This document shows positions 8,281 through 16,807 of a stretch of DNA of 64,000 bases, piece after piece. The stretch is taken from contig NZ_JAUSVS010000007.1 of assembly GCF_030814835.1 (NCBI RefSeq), positions 183,969 to 247,968 of the forward strand, given 5' to 3'. Position 1 is the stretch's first letter; each line of letters starts with the position of its first letter. The translations under genes were made by a program, and so were the position numbers. The notes under the pieces are model-generated. The model searched no databases. It saw only the letters and a program-made list of their open reading frames with translations, and had not been told where the DNA came from. The DNA is from Caulobacter ginsengisoli (GTDB lineage: Bacteria > Pseudomonadota > Alphaproteobacteria > Caulobacterales > Caulobacteraceae).

Positions 8281-8327
8281 GCTTGACAGTGTCAAGCTGA
8301 TAAAGTGTCCGCTTGACAGTGTCAAGC
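8281..8327. promoter_or_regulatory. Two perfect 17-bp TetR operators with overlapping promoter
   Basis: GCTTGACAGTGTCAAGC occurs at 8281-8297 and again at 8311-8327. Each copy is a perfect palindrome around a central G, and the centres are 30 bp apart (about three helical turns). On the minus strand TTGACA of the right copy is followed after 17 bp by TATCAG, so a promoter for the ABA4-like operon is buried in the operators. The region lies between that operon and the tetR gene. Confidence 0.9.
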
Positions 8328-8340
8328 AGGAGTTGGCGAT

Positions 8341-8949
8341 TTGCCGAACAACGGTAGCTTAACCGCGAATCTTCGGAAGTCGCGACCCTCGGATGTGCGC
8401 GCCGCCCTGCTCGACGCCGCCACCCAGCTGATCGAGGCCCAGACGGACGACAAGGTTTCCCTGCGCGCCTGCGCCCGGCTGGCCGGGGTCAGCCACGCCG
8501 CGCCGGCCCATTATTTCCCCACCCGCGCGGCCCTGATCTCGGCGGTGCTGGCCCACGCCTTCGACAAGCTGACGGAGGCGATGATCGCGGCCCGCGACGC
8601 CGCCGGCGACGACCCGTTCGATCGCCTCAAGGGCACGGGCCGGGCCTATGTCGCCTTCGGCCTGGCCCATCCGGCCCTCTATACGATGATGTTCCGCCCC
8701 ACCTACCTGCAGGTCCCCGACGGCGAGATGGCCGAGGCGGGCGGGCGCTGCGGCGCGGTCCTGGGCGAGGCGGTGGCCGCCACCCCCCGGCCCGGCGGCC
8801 TGACCGTCGCCGCCGGCATGGCCATGGCCTGGACCACCGTGCACGGCTTCGTCGGCCTGGTCAGCAACGGTCTGGTCCTGCTGGACGAAGACCCCATGAC
8901 GACCGCCGAGCGCATCCTGGAACAGCAGCGGACGGCGTTCAGCGGCTGA
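8341..8949 (+). CDS. TetR/AcrR-family transcriptional regulator
   Basis: The 202-residue protein has an N-terminal helix-turn-helix (VRAALLDAATQLIEAQ, then VSLRACARLAGVSHAAPAHY with FPTRAAL) and a helical ligand-binding C-terminal domain (TetR_C 33-like, with AYVAFGLAHPALYTMMF). The start is a TTG at 8341-8343. AGGAG at 8328-8332 is correctly spaced, and no ATG or GTG in frame would retain the HTH. Divergent from the ABA4-like operon across two palindromic operators, it is probably an autorepressor and repressor of that operon. The ligand is unknown. Confidence 0.88.
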   Translation: MPNNGSLTANLRKSRPSDVRAALLDAATQLIEAQTDDKVSLRACARLAGVSHAAPAHYFPTRAALISAVLAHAFDKLTEAMIAARDAAGDDPFDRLKGTGRAYVAFGLAHPALYTMMFRPTYLQVPDGEMAEAGGRCGAVLGEAVAATPRPGGLTVAAGMAMAWTTVHGFVGLVSNGLVLLDEDPMTTAERILEQQRTAFSG

Positions 8950-8952
8950 GCC

Positions 8953-9480
8953 CTAAAAAATCTGGACCCGGCACGCCATGGACGCCCAGGCCTTGCCGCT
9001 GGCCTTGAGATGGCAGACACGCACCCCGCCGTTCTCGCCCGGCGCCTCGATCATCACCAGCGCCTCCCGGCCATCCTTGGAGACCAGGGGATGATAGATT
9101 CGCATCGGCGCGCGGCCATCCGACGGAGCCGACACCTCCAGGCCCGCCCAGTCGCAGGCCAGGTCGTAGGCGCCGCCATCGCCGGCCTTGATCTGCTTGT
9201 AGAAGTCCCGGAGCGTGTAGGCGTCGATCGAAGGCGCCCCGGCGCGCAGAGCCGAGACCAGGGTGTCCTGATCCAACTGGTGGAAACGTTCCAAGGACAG
9301 GAAGACAGGAGACGCGCCCTCCGGGGCGAGCGCCCGGATGGCCAGGGCCGTGGGCACGCACGCCTGGGGCCGGGGCGCCGGCATCGCTTGCGCCGGTTGC
9401 GTCTGGGAGGCCGCCGGTCCGCTTGCGGCCAGGGCCAGGACGATGGCGACGACGGCAAGGCGCTGGGCTTGGCGGTTCAT
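8953..9480 (-). CDS. Small exported protein, CDW-family member
   Basis: The 175-residue protein has a signal peptide (LAVVAIVLALAASGPAASQ, cleavage near residue 25). Its landmarks are ACVPTALAIRAL, YDLACDWAGLEV, YHPLVSKDGREALVMI and a final pair of cysteines, RVCHLKASGKAWASMAC. The order matches the proteins at 9541-10149 and 5059-5625, so these are divergent paralogues. Four or more cysteines imply periplasmic disulfides. Function is unknown. It converges with tetR, the two stops being 3 bp apart. Confidence 0.7.
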   Translation of the reverse strand: MNRQAQRLAVVAIVLALAASGPAASQTQPAQAMPAPRPQACVPTALAIRALAPEGASPVFLSLERFHQLDQDTLVSALRAGAPSIDAYTLRDFYKQIKAGDGGAYDLACDWAGLEVSAPSDGRAPMRIYHPLVSKDGREALVMIEAPGENGGVRVCHLKASGKAWASMACRVQIF

Positions 9481-9540
9481 GACCCGAAGTCAGCACGGCG
9501 CGTGGACAACCGCAACCCGCCGCTGGCGGGACCTGAGGCC

Positions 9541-10149
9541 TCAGTATTGCTGGCGCTGGCAGCCGGCGATGGTCCACCCGGCGGCGGTTCGGCGCAGATG
9601 ACAGATATAGCTGTCGCCCTGATCGACGCTGAACGGCACTTTCAGCCGAACCAGGGCGTCCTGGCCCGACCGCGAAATCCAGGGACGGGCCACGTTGATG
9701 AAGGGCGGCATGGGTTCCTGGATGGTCTCGCAGGGTCCATCCGGGGCGAAACACACCCTGGGCTCCACCCTGGCAGGCTGCCCGTAGGCGGCCCAGTCGC
9801 AGTCCATGTAATAGACGTAGGGCGCGGGGGCCATGATGTCCTGGGCAAATTCCAGAGCCAGGGCGGGCGTCAGCGTCGGCAGGCGGGCGCGCAGGCGGAC
9901 GGCGAAGTCCTGCGAGCCGGCCCGATTGTCGCGGTAGGGGCCGTCGATCGAATAGACGTCGCGGTTCATGCCGGGCCGGAGTTGGGACGTCATGACAAGG
10001 CCGACCAGGGCGCACTCCTCCGCCGTCGCCTTGATCGGCCCCTGGACGGCAGGCACGGCCGGCGCCGGTTCGGCGGCGAACGCCAGCGGCGGGCCTAGGC
10101 CGATGGCCAGGGCGGCAAGCGCGGCGACGAATGGCTGAACCCTGTTCAT
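9541..10149 (-). CDS. Small exported protein, CDW-family member
   Basis: The 202-residue protein has a signal peptide ending near FAAEPAP. Landmarks are EECALVGLVMTSQL, YYMDCDWAAYGQP, RPWISRSGQDALVRL and the closing SYICHLRRTAAGWTIAGC, the same order as in the next gene downstream (60 bp away). I chose the ATG at 10147-10149, because an upstream in-frame start would add a charged stretch before the leader. No named family was recognised. Confidence 0.7.
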   Translation of the reverse strand: MNRVQPFVAALAALAIGLGPPLAFAAEPAPAVPAVQGPIKATAEECALVGLVMTSQLRPGMNRDVYSIDGPYRDNRAGSQDFAVRLRARLPTLTPALALEFAQDIMAPAPYVYYMDCDWAAYGQPARVEPRVCFAPDGPCETIQEPMPPFINVARPWISRSGQDALVRLKVPFSVDQGDSYICHLRRTAAGWTIAGCQRQQY

Positions 10150-10229
10150 GACCGCACACTGAATTGGCGCCGCGCGTCTGGCAATCACTCCCGCTTGCCC
10201 CCTCTCCCGCTCCGGCCTAAAGCGCCCCC

Positions 10230-11081
10230 ATGGAAGAGACTGAAAACCTGATCGAGACCCTGGCGCTCGAACCGATCGAGATGAACCTGTTCCGGGGCGT
10301 CTCGCCCAATGACGGCTTCCCGCGCATCTTCGGCGGGTTCGTCATCGCCCAGGCGCTGCTGGCCGCCTACGAGACGGTCGAGGACCGGGTCTGTCATTCC
10401 CTGCACGCCTATTTCATCCGCCCGGGCGATGTGCGCATCCCCGTGCTCTACGAGGTCGACCGCTCGCGCGATGGCGGCAGCTTCACCACCCGCCGGGTGA
10501 TCGCCATCCAGAACGGCAAGCAGATCTTCAACCTGGCGGCCAGCTTCCAGGTCCAGGAGGAGGGGCTGGAGCACCAGTTTCCCATGCCCGCCGCCCCCAG
10601 CCCCGAGGACATCCTCACCGAATGGGACCGGGCCCTGGCCGACAACAGCAAGCTGCCCCCGCAGATGATCGAGCATATGAAGCGCCGCCCGGTCGACGTG
10701 CGCTGGCCCGACCCGCAGGACATCTTCAACCCCGTCCCCAAGCCGCCGCGCAAGCAGGTCTGGATGCGCTCCAAAGCCCCCATCGGCGACAACATCAAGC
10801 TGCAGCAGGCCGCCCTGGCCTATGCCTCCGACATGGCCTTCATGGAGACGGCGCTACGAGTCCACGGCCTGACCTGGCAGACCCCCGGCCTGCAGTCGGC
10901 CAGCCTGGACCACGCCATGTGGTTCCACCGCCCGTCCGACTTTCACGACTGGATCCTGTTCGACCAGGACTGCCCGTCGACGTCGCAGGGCCGCGGGTTC
11001 CTGCGAGGCGAGATGTACAGCCGCGATGGCCGCCTGCTGGCCTCGGTGGCGCAGGAATGCCTGATGCGGGTGAAGGACTAG
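10230..11081 (+). CDS. tesB: Acyl-CoA thioesterase II
   Basis: The 283-residue protein is a double hot-dog thioesterase that hydrolyses acyl-CoA to free acid and CoA. TesB features seen are NLFRGVSPNDGFPRIFGGFV near the N-terminus, HSLHAYFIRPGD, SFTTRRVIAIQNGK and the C-terminal ASLDHAMWFHRPSDFHDWIL with the catalytic Asp. Length matches the family. It is convergent with the next gene, overlapping its 3' end by 4 bp. Confidence 0.93.
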   Translation: MEETENLIETLALEPIEMNLFRGVSPNDGFPRIFGGFVIAQALLAAYETVEDRVCHSLHAYFIRPGDVRIPVLYEVDRSRDGGSFTTRRVIAIQNGKQIFNLAASFQVQEEGLEHQFPMPAAPSPEDILTEWDRALADNSKLPPQMIEHMKRRPVDVRWPDPQDIFNPVPKPPRKQVWMRSKAPIGDNIKLQQAALAYASDMAFMETALRVHGLTWQTPGLQSASLDHAMWFHRPSDFHDWILFDQDCPSTSQGRGFLRGEMYSRDGRLLASVAQECLMRVKD

Positions 11082-11443
11082 CCGCCGAAGCGCTCGTCGA
11101 GCATCGGCGCGAAACCGCCGTAGATCATCCGCTTGCCGTCGAACACCACCTCCATCGCGCCCGGCTGCATGCGCTCGTCGGCCATCATCTTCTCGTTGCC
11201 GGCGTCGTAGGCCTCCCTCGACGGCCATTCGACCCAGGAAAACACCACCGTCTCGTCGGGCTCGGCCTTCACCGCCATCCTGAAGTCGGTGACCTTGCCG
11301 TCGGGCACGTCGTCGCCCCAGCACTCGACCACCCGGATCGCGCCGCAGTCCTTGAAGACCTCCGCGGCCTTGCGGGCCATGTCGATATAGTCCTGCTTGC
11401 GGGCGGTGGGGACCGCGAGCACGAAGCCGCTGATGTAGCTCAT
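11078..11443 (-). CDS. DUF1428 family protein
   Basis: The 121-residue protein reads MSYISGFVLAVPTARKQDYI, with VVECWGDDVPDGKVTDF and VVFSWVEWPSREAYDAGNEK. These are hallmarks of DUF1428, a small ferredoxin-like (dimeric alpha-beta barrel) family of unknown function. GGGAGAAGG lies before the start. It stands alone on the minus strand between tesB and the repeat at 11498. Confidence 0.9.
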   Translation of the reverse strand: MSYISGFVLAVPTARKQDYIDMARKAAEVFKDCGAIRVVECWGDDVPDGKVTDFRMAVKAEPDETVVFSWVEWPSREAYDAGNEKMMADERMQPGAMEVVFDGKRMIYGGFAPMLDERFGG

Positions 11444-11497
11444 CGTCCTTCTCCCTGTTCCGTGGCGGAATTAGAGAGCGGATGGCGCCGCGCCACA

Positions 11498-11705
11498 ACT
11501 CCTCTCCTCGGTAGAGGAGAGGTCGAGAGGCATGCGCCGAAGGCGCTGCCTCCGGGTGAGGAGATTCCCACGGTGGCCGCCGCAGGCGGTTCAGCTTGGT
11601 GTGGGCGTGGGGGATCAGGTGCCGGCCGGCGTGGGAATCTCCTCACCCGCTCTTCGCGCCTTCGCGCTCAGAGTCGACCTCTCCTCGGTAGAGGAGAGGA
11701 GGCGC
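11498..11705. repeat. Dispersed repeat family 2, palindromic copy
   Basis: This is an inverted pair of the module seen at 16.7, 24.6, 29.9 and 36.2 kb. The right half has CTCCTCACCCGCTCTTCGCG and AGAGTCGACCTCTCCTC followed by GAGGAGAGGAGGCGCG. The left half is a diverged reverse complement. The centre contains GGCGGTTCAGC, a fragment of the companion module. It lies between rimM and the DUF1428 gene and is non-coding. Confidence 0.8.
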
Positions 11706-11706
11706 G

Positions 11707-12213
11707 TTACTCCACTTCTTCCGGCTTGATCGCCACCACCCGGCCCTCGCCGATCAGCACCTGTGGCACGGCCTCGCGGGTGAAGGGCAGGTACCAGGTC
11801 GGGCCGCCTTCGGCCGGGGTGATTTCCAGGATGTCGCCGGCCCCGAAGTCCTGGACGGACTTGATGGCGCCCAGCGGCGCGCCCTCGGGGGTCTCGACCC
11901 GCAGGCCGACCAGGTCGGTCAGGTAGAACTCGTCCTCATCCGGCTCGGGCAGCGAGGCTCTGGGGACGAAGAGGCGCAGGCCGCGCAGGGCGTCGGCCTG
12001 TTCCTTGGTCTCGATCTCCAGGCAGCGACAGACAAGGCCGCCCTTGGCGGGGCGGCCTTGCGTGATCGTCAGCCCAAGGGAGCCGTCCTGGCGCAGCAGC
12101 GTCCTGTAGGAGACGAGCGCCAGGGGGTCCTCGGTATAGGCGCTGAGGCGGACCTCGCCGCGGACGCCGAAAGCGCCCGCGACCCGGCCCACCTGGATCA
12201 GAGCCTCCGCCAC
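11707..12213 (-). CDS. rimM: 16S rRNA processing/ribosome maturation factor
   Basis: The 168-residue protein assists maturation of the 30S head by binding S19. The N-terminal RimM domain (IQVGRVAGAFGVRGEVRLSA) and the C-terminal PRC-barrel (DEFYLTDLVGLRVETPEGAP, GAGDILEI, YLPFTREAVPQV) are complete. It starts with GTG at 12211-12213, overlapping the rpsP stop by one base (TAGTG). In most bacteria trmD follows directly. Here the next gene in that direction is not trmD. Confidence 0.97.
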   Translation of the reverse strand: MAEALIQVGRVAGAFGVRGEVRLSAYTEDPLALVSYRTLLRQDGSLGLTITQGRPAKGGLVCRCLEIETKEQADALRGLRLFVPRASLPEPDEDEFYLTDLVGLRVETPEGAPLGAIKSVQDFGAGDILEITPAEGGPTWYLPFTREAVPQVLIGEGRVVAIKPEEVE

Positions 12214-12815
12214 TACTCGGCGGGCTTGTCGGCGTCGTCAGCCGGAGCCGCTTCGGCTTCGGCAGGCGCGGCTTCAGCTTCAGCGGCGGGAGCTTCTTCA
12301 GCGGCGGGAGCCTCTTCAGCAGCGGCCTCGGCCGGAGCGGCTTCAGCTTCGGCGGTGGGGGCCTCTTCGGCGGGGGCTTCGGCGGCCGGAGCCTCTTCAG
12401 CCGGAGCCTCGACAACTTCGGGCTCGGGCTCGGGGGCCGGCGGCGGGTTGGCGGCCAGTTCGGCGGCGGCGGCGGCGCGGTCTTCTTCACGCTTGGCGCG
12501 CTCGCCGGCGCGTTCCTCGGCCTTCTTGCCCGGCTTGCCCTTGGTGGGGTTGTTGCCGTGGGCCCATTGCACCAGGCCGGCGTTGCTGAGGAAACGGGCG
12601 ACGCGGTCGGTGGGCTGGGCGCCCTTCTTCAGCCAGGCTTCGATGGATTCCAGCTTCAGGGTGATCCGCGTGGGGTCATCCTTCTTGAGCAGGGGATTGT
12701 AAGTACCGACCTTCTCGATGAAGCGGCCGTCGCGGGGCGAGTGGCTGTCGGCGACGACGATCGAGTAGTAGGGGCGCTTCTTGGCGCCGCCACGGGCGAG
12801 ACGGATCTTCAACAT
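12213..12815 (-). CDS. rpsP: 30S ribosomal protein S16 with long Ala/Glu/Pro tail
   Basis: Residues 1-83 are a normal S16 ([34 protein letters not shown]). This is followed by a charged linker ([20 protein letters not shown]) and then about 80 residues made almost only of Ala, Glu and Pro with imperfect [16 protein letters not shown] repeats. Total length is 200, against about 80-90 for a minimal S16. The tail is probably disordered and lies on the ribosome surface. Ala-rich extensions are known from alphaproteobacterial S16, but this one is at the long end. It is 11 bp downstream of ffh. Confidence 0.97.
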   Translation of the reverse strand: MLKIRLARGGAKKRPYYSIVVADSHSPRDGRFIEKVGTYNPLLKKDDPTRITLKLESIEAWLKKGAQPTDRVARFLSNAGLVQWAHGNNPTKGKPGKKAEERAGERAKREEDRAAAAAELAANPPPAPEPEPEVVEAPAEEAPAAEAPAEEAPTAEAEAAPAEAAAEEAPAAEEAPAAEAEAAPAEAEAAPADDADKPAE

Positions 12816-12826
12816 GGGGGTAGGTC

Positions 12827-14353
12827 CTAGTTCTTCTTGAAAGGGTTGAAACCGGGCGGCAGGGCAGGCCCGCCGAGGCCCGGAAGGGCGTTGGGGTTCA
12901 CGGCCGGACCGCCAAGGCCCGGCAGGTTCTTCATCTGGGCTTCCAGTTGAGCGGGGTCGGGGGCGGCCAGCTTGCCGCCGCCCAGGTTCTTGAGGCGGTC
13001 CATGCCGCCGCCGCCCATCATGCCGGCCATGCGGGCAAAGCCCTTGCCGCCGTCGCGGCTCATCATCTTGAAGGCGTCGGCCATCTGGCGATGCTGTTTC
13101 AGCAGGCGGTTGATCTCGGCGACATCGACGCCGGAACCGGCGGCGATGCGGCGCTTGCGCGAGGCGGCCAGGATGTCGGGCTTCTTGCGCTCGGCCTTGG
13201 TCATCGAAGAGATGATGGCGCGCTGGCGAGCCAGCATCTTGTCGCTTAAGCCCGCCTCGGCGACCTGCTGCTTGATCTTCTGCACGCCCGGCAGCAGGCC
13301 CATGATGCCCTGCATGCCGCCCATCTTTTCCATCTGGGCCAGCTGGTCGCTCATCATGTCCAGGTCGAACTGGCCCTTGGCCAGCCGCTTGGCCATAGCC
13401 TCGGCCTTGGCCTGGTCGAGGTCCGTCGAGGCCTTCTCGACCAGGGCGATGACGTCCCCCTGCCCCAGGATGCGGCCGGCGACTCGGCGGGCGTCGAAGA
13501 CGTCGAGGGCGTCGACCTTTTCGCCGGCGCCGAGAAACTTGATCGGCAGGCCGGTGACGGCCCGCATGGAGAGGGCCGCGCCGCCGCGCCCGTCGCCATC
13601 GGCCCGGGTCAGGATCAGGCCGGTGAGCGGCAGGCGCTCATGGAAGGCCTTGGCGGTGCGCACCGCGTCCTGGCCGGTCAGGCTGTCGGCGACCAGCAGG
13701 GTCTCGGCCGGTTGCGAGATGCGGGCGATCTCGGCCGCCTCGCTCATCATCCCCTCGTCCAGCGTGGTGCGGCCGGCGGTGTCGAGGATGAGGATGTCGT
13801 AGCCGCCCAGCTTGGCGGCGCTCATGGCGCGCCTGGTGATGTCGGTCGCCGACTGGCCCGCCAGGATCGGCAGAGTCTCGACCTCGATCTGCTTGCCCAG
13901 GGTGGCCAGCTGCTCCATGGCGGCCGGACGGCGGGTGTCCAGCGAGGCCATCAGGACCTTCTTGCGGTCCATCTTCGACAGCCGCAGGGCGAGCTTCGCC
14001 GCCGTCGTGGTCTTGCCCGAGCCCTGCAGGCCGGCCATCAGGATGACGCTGGGCGGGTTGAGGGCGATGGTCAGCGGGACCGGCTCCTCGCCGCCCAGCA
14101 TCTCGATCAGGCCGTCATAGACGATCTTGACCACCTGGTCGGCGGGGCGGATCGAGCGGATCACCGCCTCGCCCGTGGCCGCTTCCTTGGCCTTGGTGAT
14201 GAAGTCCTTGACCACCGGCAGGGCGACGTCGGCCTCCAGCAGGGCCACGCGGACCTCGCGCAGCGCCTCCTCGACGTCTTTCTCACTGAGCACGCCGCGA
14301 CCGGAGAGCCGGTCGAATACGGTGCTGAGCCGTTCTGTCAGGCCGTCAAACAT
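12827..14353 (-). CDS. ffh: Signal recognition particle GTPase
   Basis: The 508-residue protein binds signal peptides and SRP RNA and docks ribosomes on FtsY. The N domain is followed by the G domain with [15 protein letters not shown] (P-loop), [10 protein letters not shown] and [14 protein letters not shown], then the Met-rich M domain ([36 protein letters not shown]). The C-terminus is a Gly/Pro/Asn-rich tail. It is first in the operon with rpsP and rimM. Confidence 0.98.
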   Translation of the reverse strand: MFDGLTERLSTVFDRLSGRGVLSEKDVEEALREVRVALLEADVALPVVKDFITKAKEAATGEAVIRSIRPADQVVKIVYDGLIEMLGGEEPVPLTIALNPPSVILMAGLQGSGKTTTAAKLALRLSKMDRKKVLMASLDTRRPAAMEQLATLGKQIEVETLPILAGQSATDITRRAMSAAKLGGYDILILDTAGRTTLDEGMMSEAAEIARISQPAETLLVADSLTGQDAVRTAKAFHERLPLTGLILTRADGDGRGGAALSMRAVTGLPIKFLGAGEKVDALDVFDARRVAGRILGQGDVIALVEKASTDLDQAKAEAMAKRLAKGQFDLDMMSDQLAQMEKMGGMQGIMGLLPGVQKIKQQVAEAGLSDKMLARQRAIISSMTKAERKKPDILAASRKRRIAAGSGVDVAEINRLLKQHRQMADAFKMMSRDGGKGFARMAGMMGGGGMDRLKNLGGGKLAAPDPAQLEAQMKNLPGLGGPAVNPNALPGLGGPALPPGFNPFKKN

Positions 14354-14531
14354 TCAAGACCTCATTCGCACAAGCCAATCAGCCCCCGCGGACGATCACG
14401 TCGACGGGGGTCCTCGCCGCCCTCATCCGGCATATTCGTTGTCCTAACGCTTCGCTGCGTGAGGACGTGGAACCGGGACCGTGGCGGTGGAGGGCGCTGA
14501 TGGATTGCGCCGGAAGGCGCGGCTTATGCGC

Positions 14532-14747
14532 TTAAAAGACGTCCGCGGTCAAGTTCGCGGCCTTGTCCCGGGGCCAGGCGATGAAGGCCACGACCCACAG
14601 CATGATCAGATTGACCAGCGGGACGATGATCAGCAGCGACAGGGCGCCTGGCAGGCCGATGCGGCTGAGGATGCGCCAGACCGGAAAGATGAAGGCGAAG
14701 ATGACCAGCAGGTAGATAATCCAGTGTGTTGGTTGCAGACCGCCCAT
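14532..14747 (-). CDS. Small two-helix membrane protein
   Basis: The 71-residue protein has two hydrophobic helices (HWIIYLLVIFAFIFPVW and LSLLIIVPLVNLIMLWVVAF) and a short charged tail. Codon use is typical of the neighbours. I recognise no function. The preceding 178 bp towards ffh hold an imperfect hairpin (14441-14466) but no RNA gene that I can identify. Confidence 0.65.
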   Translation of the reverse strand: MGGLQPTHWIIYLLVIFAFIFPVWRILSRIGLPGALSLLIIVPLVNLIMLWVVAFIAWPRDKAANLTADVF

Positions 14748-14808
14748 GACAGGCCTCCCCAGATTGAGCGGTCACTATGCACGGTCCAGCACGTCTGACG
14801 AGACGGCT

Positions 14809-15204
14809 TTAGCCCCGCAGTTCCAGCCCGTTGCCCTCGGGGTCCCTCAGATACAGCGACACCCCCTCGCCGCCCGAACCGTAGCGCACGCCCGATTCGC
14901 CGATCTCCACGCCGTGGCTTTCGAGATGGGCGCGCACCGCCTCCAGCTCGAAGCCGGCGACGTTGAGGCAGAAATGGTCGAGGTTGCGGCCCTCGGCGGC
15001 CGGGCCGGCGCCGCCCAGGCGGCCCAGCAGGCTGTCGACGGCGACGATGTCGATCAGGCTGGTTCCGGCCCGCAGCTGGGTCAGGCCGATGGCGCTCTGG
15101 TCCCGCTCGACGGCCAGGCCCAGCACCTCGGTGTAGAACTTGATCAGGCGCGGGGCGTCGTGGGCGCGCAGGACGAGGTGGTCGATGCCGGTGATCTGGA
15201 GCAT
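14809..15204 (-). CDS. VOC-family (glyoxalase/bleomycin resistance) protein
   Basis: The 131-residue protein has the paired beta-alpha-beta-beta-beta modules of the vicinal oxygen chelate fold: ITGIDHLVLRAHDAPRLIKF with FYTEVLGL, then NLDHFCLNVAGFELEAV and LYLRDPEGNGLELRG. Metal-binding His and Glu positions (IDHLVL, NLDHFC, GLELRG) are present. The substrate cannot be assigned. Confidence 0.87.
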   Translation of the reverse strand: MLQITGIDHLVLRAHDAPRLIKFYTEVLGLAVERDQSAIGLTQLRAGTSLIDIVAVDSLLGRLGGAGPAAEGRNLDHFCLNVAGFELEAVRAHLESHGVEIGESGVRYGSGGEGVSLYLRDPEGNGLELRG

Positions 15205-15308
15205 GCCGCTCAGATAGGCCCGCCGGGACGACCGGCCAAGGGCGCCTCGACGAACAACGGTCTTTCGGTTAGCCTTCGCTTACGACAACCATCATCTGGG
15301 AGGAAACG

Positions 15309-15893
15309 ATGGGACGGACTCTACTGGCTGGCCTGGCCGGCGGCATCGTGATGTTCATCTGGCTGGCGGGCGCGCACATGTCGCCGCTGGCCGAAATCGG
15401 GGTCAAGGAGGCGCCCAAGGGCTCGGCCGCCGTGGCGGCGCTGGACGCGGACCTCAAGCAGAGCGGCTTCTACATGTTCCCGGGCAGCGGCCTGACCGAG
15501 ACATCGACCAAGGCCGAGCAGGACGCGGCCATGAAGGCCCAGATGGCCGACATGGCGACCAAGAGCTTCGGGATCATCGTCTACAACCAGCCGGGCACGG
15601 GCTTTGGCATGGCCCCGGCCCTGATCAAGGAGTTCATCTTCGACCTGGTCCAGGCCCTGGTGGTCGCCTTCGTGGTGGCGGGGTCGACGGCGGCGACCTT
15701 CGGCCGGCGGGTCGGGGTGGCGAGCCTGATCGGTTTTGGCGCCCTGGTGGCGACAAACAGCTCGTACCACATCTGGTACGGCTTTCCTCTCGACTACACC
15801 CTGGCCTACATGTTCATCGGGTTCGTCGGCTATGTGGTCGCGGGGCTGGCGATCGCCTTCGTGCTCGGACGCAAGGGCGCGGCGACCGCCTGA
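15309..15893 (+). CDS. Membrane protein of unknown function
   Basis: The 194-residue protein has an N-terminal helix (LLAGLAGGIVMFIWLAGAHM), a periplasmic or cytoplasmic stretch of about 85 residues, then three helices in the C-terminal half (DLVQALVVAFVVAGSTAATF; GVASLIGFGALVATNS; LAYMFIGFVGYVVAGLAIAF). GGGAGGAAACG precedes the ATG. It is followed 18 bp later by the TMEM175-like gene. It is not similar to a family I can name. Confidence 0.75.
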   Translation: MGRTLLAGLAGGIVMFIWLAGAHMSPLAEIGVKEAPKGSAAVAALDADLKQSGFYMFPGSGLTETSTKAEQDAAMKAQMADMATKSFGIIVYNQPGTGFGMAPALIKEFIFDLVQALVVAFVVAGSTAATFGRRVGVASLIGFGALVATNSSYHIWYGFPLDYTLAYMFIGFVGYVVAGLAIAFVLGRKGAATA

Positions 15894-15911
15894 TCATCTG
15901 GGGGGAGAGGC

Positions 15912-16598
15912 ATGGCCAGACCGTCGGCGAAGAAACCAGCGGCTCGGCCGGCTTCCAAGCCCCCGATGAAGGCCACCAGGCCGGACGACAGCGAACACCG
16001 GCTGGTTCACCGGCTGCTGTTCTTCACCGACGCGGTGTTCGCCATCGCCATGACCCTGCTGGTCCTGGAGCTGAAGCCGCCGGTGGCGGAGAGCGGCCCG
16101 GACCTGGTGGCCGCCCTGCGCGGCATGACCGGCCATTTCATCGCCTTCACCATGAGCTTCGCCCTGGCCGGTGTGTTCTGGATCGCCCACATGAACACCC
16201 TGCGCCGGCTGGAGCATTTCGACTGGCCGACCGTGTGGGCCAACCTGGTCTTCCTGTTCGCGGTGACCCTGATCCCCTTCTCCTCCGCCCTGCTGGGCGA
16301 GGCGGGCCCGGGGGCGGCGGCCTGGCAGGTCTATTCGGCGCAGATGGTCTTCACCTCGGCGGCGACCACCCTGCTGCTGCTGGTCGCCTCGCGCGACGGC
16401 GGCCGGCTTATGGACGGCATGACCGGCCGCGAGCGGGCCTACCGCACCGTGCGGGCCGCTTCGCCGGGGATAGCCTTCGCGGCCGGCTTCGGGCTGGCGG
16501 CCGCGGGCTACATCGGCCTGGCGCACCTGTGCTGGGTGCTGATCCCGGTGATCTTCTGGATCGCGCATGTGACGCTGGGACCGAGGAAGGCAGCCTGA
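15912..16598 (+). CDS. TMEM175/DUF1211-family potassium-channel-like protein
   Basis: The 228-residue protein has six membrane helices after a basic 30-residue leader. The first helix reads RLLFFTDAVFAIAMTLLVLE, which is the FTDAVFAIA signature of bacterial TMEM175 channels (usually F-S-D). Bacterial members form tetrameric, weakly potassium-selective pores. The start ATG at 15912-15914 has GGGGAGAGG upstream. The basic Pro/Lys/Ala-rich N-terminus is unusual. Confidence 0.85.
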   Translation: MARPSAKKPAARPASKPPMKATRPDDSEHRLVHRLLFFTDAVFAIAMTLLVLELKPPVAESGPDLVAALRGMTGHFIAFTMSFALAGVFWIAHMNTLRRLEHFDWPTVWANLVFLFAVTLIPFSSALLGEAGPGAAAWQVYSAQMVFTSAATTLLLLVASRDGGRLMDGMTGRERAYRTVRAASPGIAFAAGFGLAAAGYIGLAHLCWVLIPVIFWIAHVTLGPRKAA

Positions 16599-16599
16599 C

Positions 16600-16799
16600 G
16601 CGCCTCTCCCCCTCGTTTGCGAGGGGGAGCGAGGGACACGCCGAAGGCGGCGTCCCACGGAGGGGGAGCCTTGCGGCGGTTCAGCATGCCGCTGGCGCGG
16701 GGTGGTTCCCCCGACACGCTTTCGCCAACCTGTCTCCTCACCCGCTCTTCGCGCTGGCGCGCTCAGAGTCGACCTCTCCTCGAAGAGGAGAGGAGGCGC
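16600..16799. repeat. Dispersed repeat family 2, full copy (module 1 then module 2)
   Basis: Module 1 contains CCTCTCCCCCTCG, GGACACGCCGAAGGCGGCGT and GGCGGTTCAGCATGCCG. Module 2 contains CTCCTCACCCGCTCTTCGCG, AGAGTCGACCTCTCCTC and GAGGAGAGGAGGCGC. Both carry hairpins. The same arrangement is at 29764-29963 and, inverted, at 24560-24757. It separates the TMEM175-like gene from the convergent M3 peptidase gene. Short open frames running through it are repeat-derived and not genes. Confidence 0.9.
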
Positions 16800-16807
16800 C
16801 GCATCTT

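Noticed and set aside
14354..14531. SRP (4.5S) RNA gene next to ffh
   Set aside because: The conserved GGAAGCAGC-type loop is not present and the hairpin at 14441-14466 is too short.
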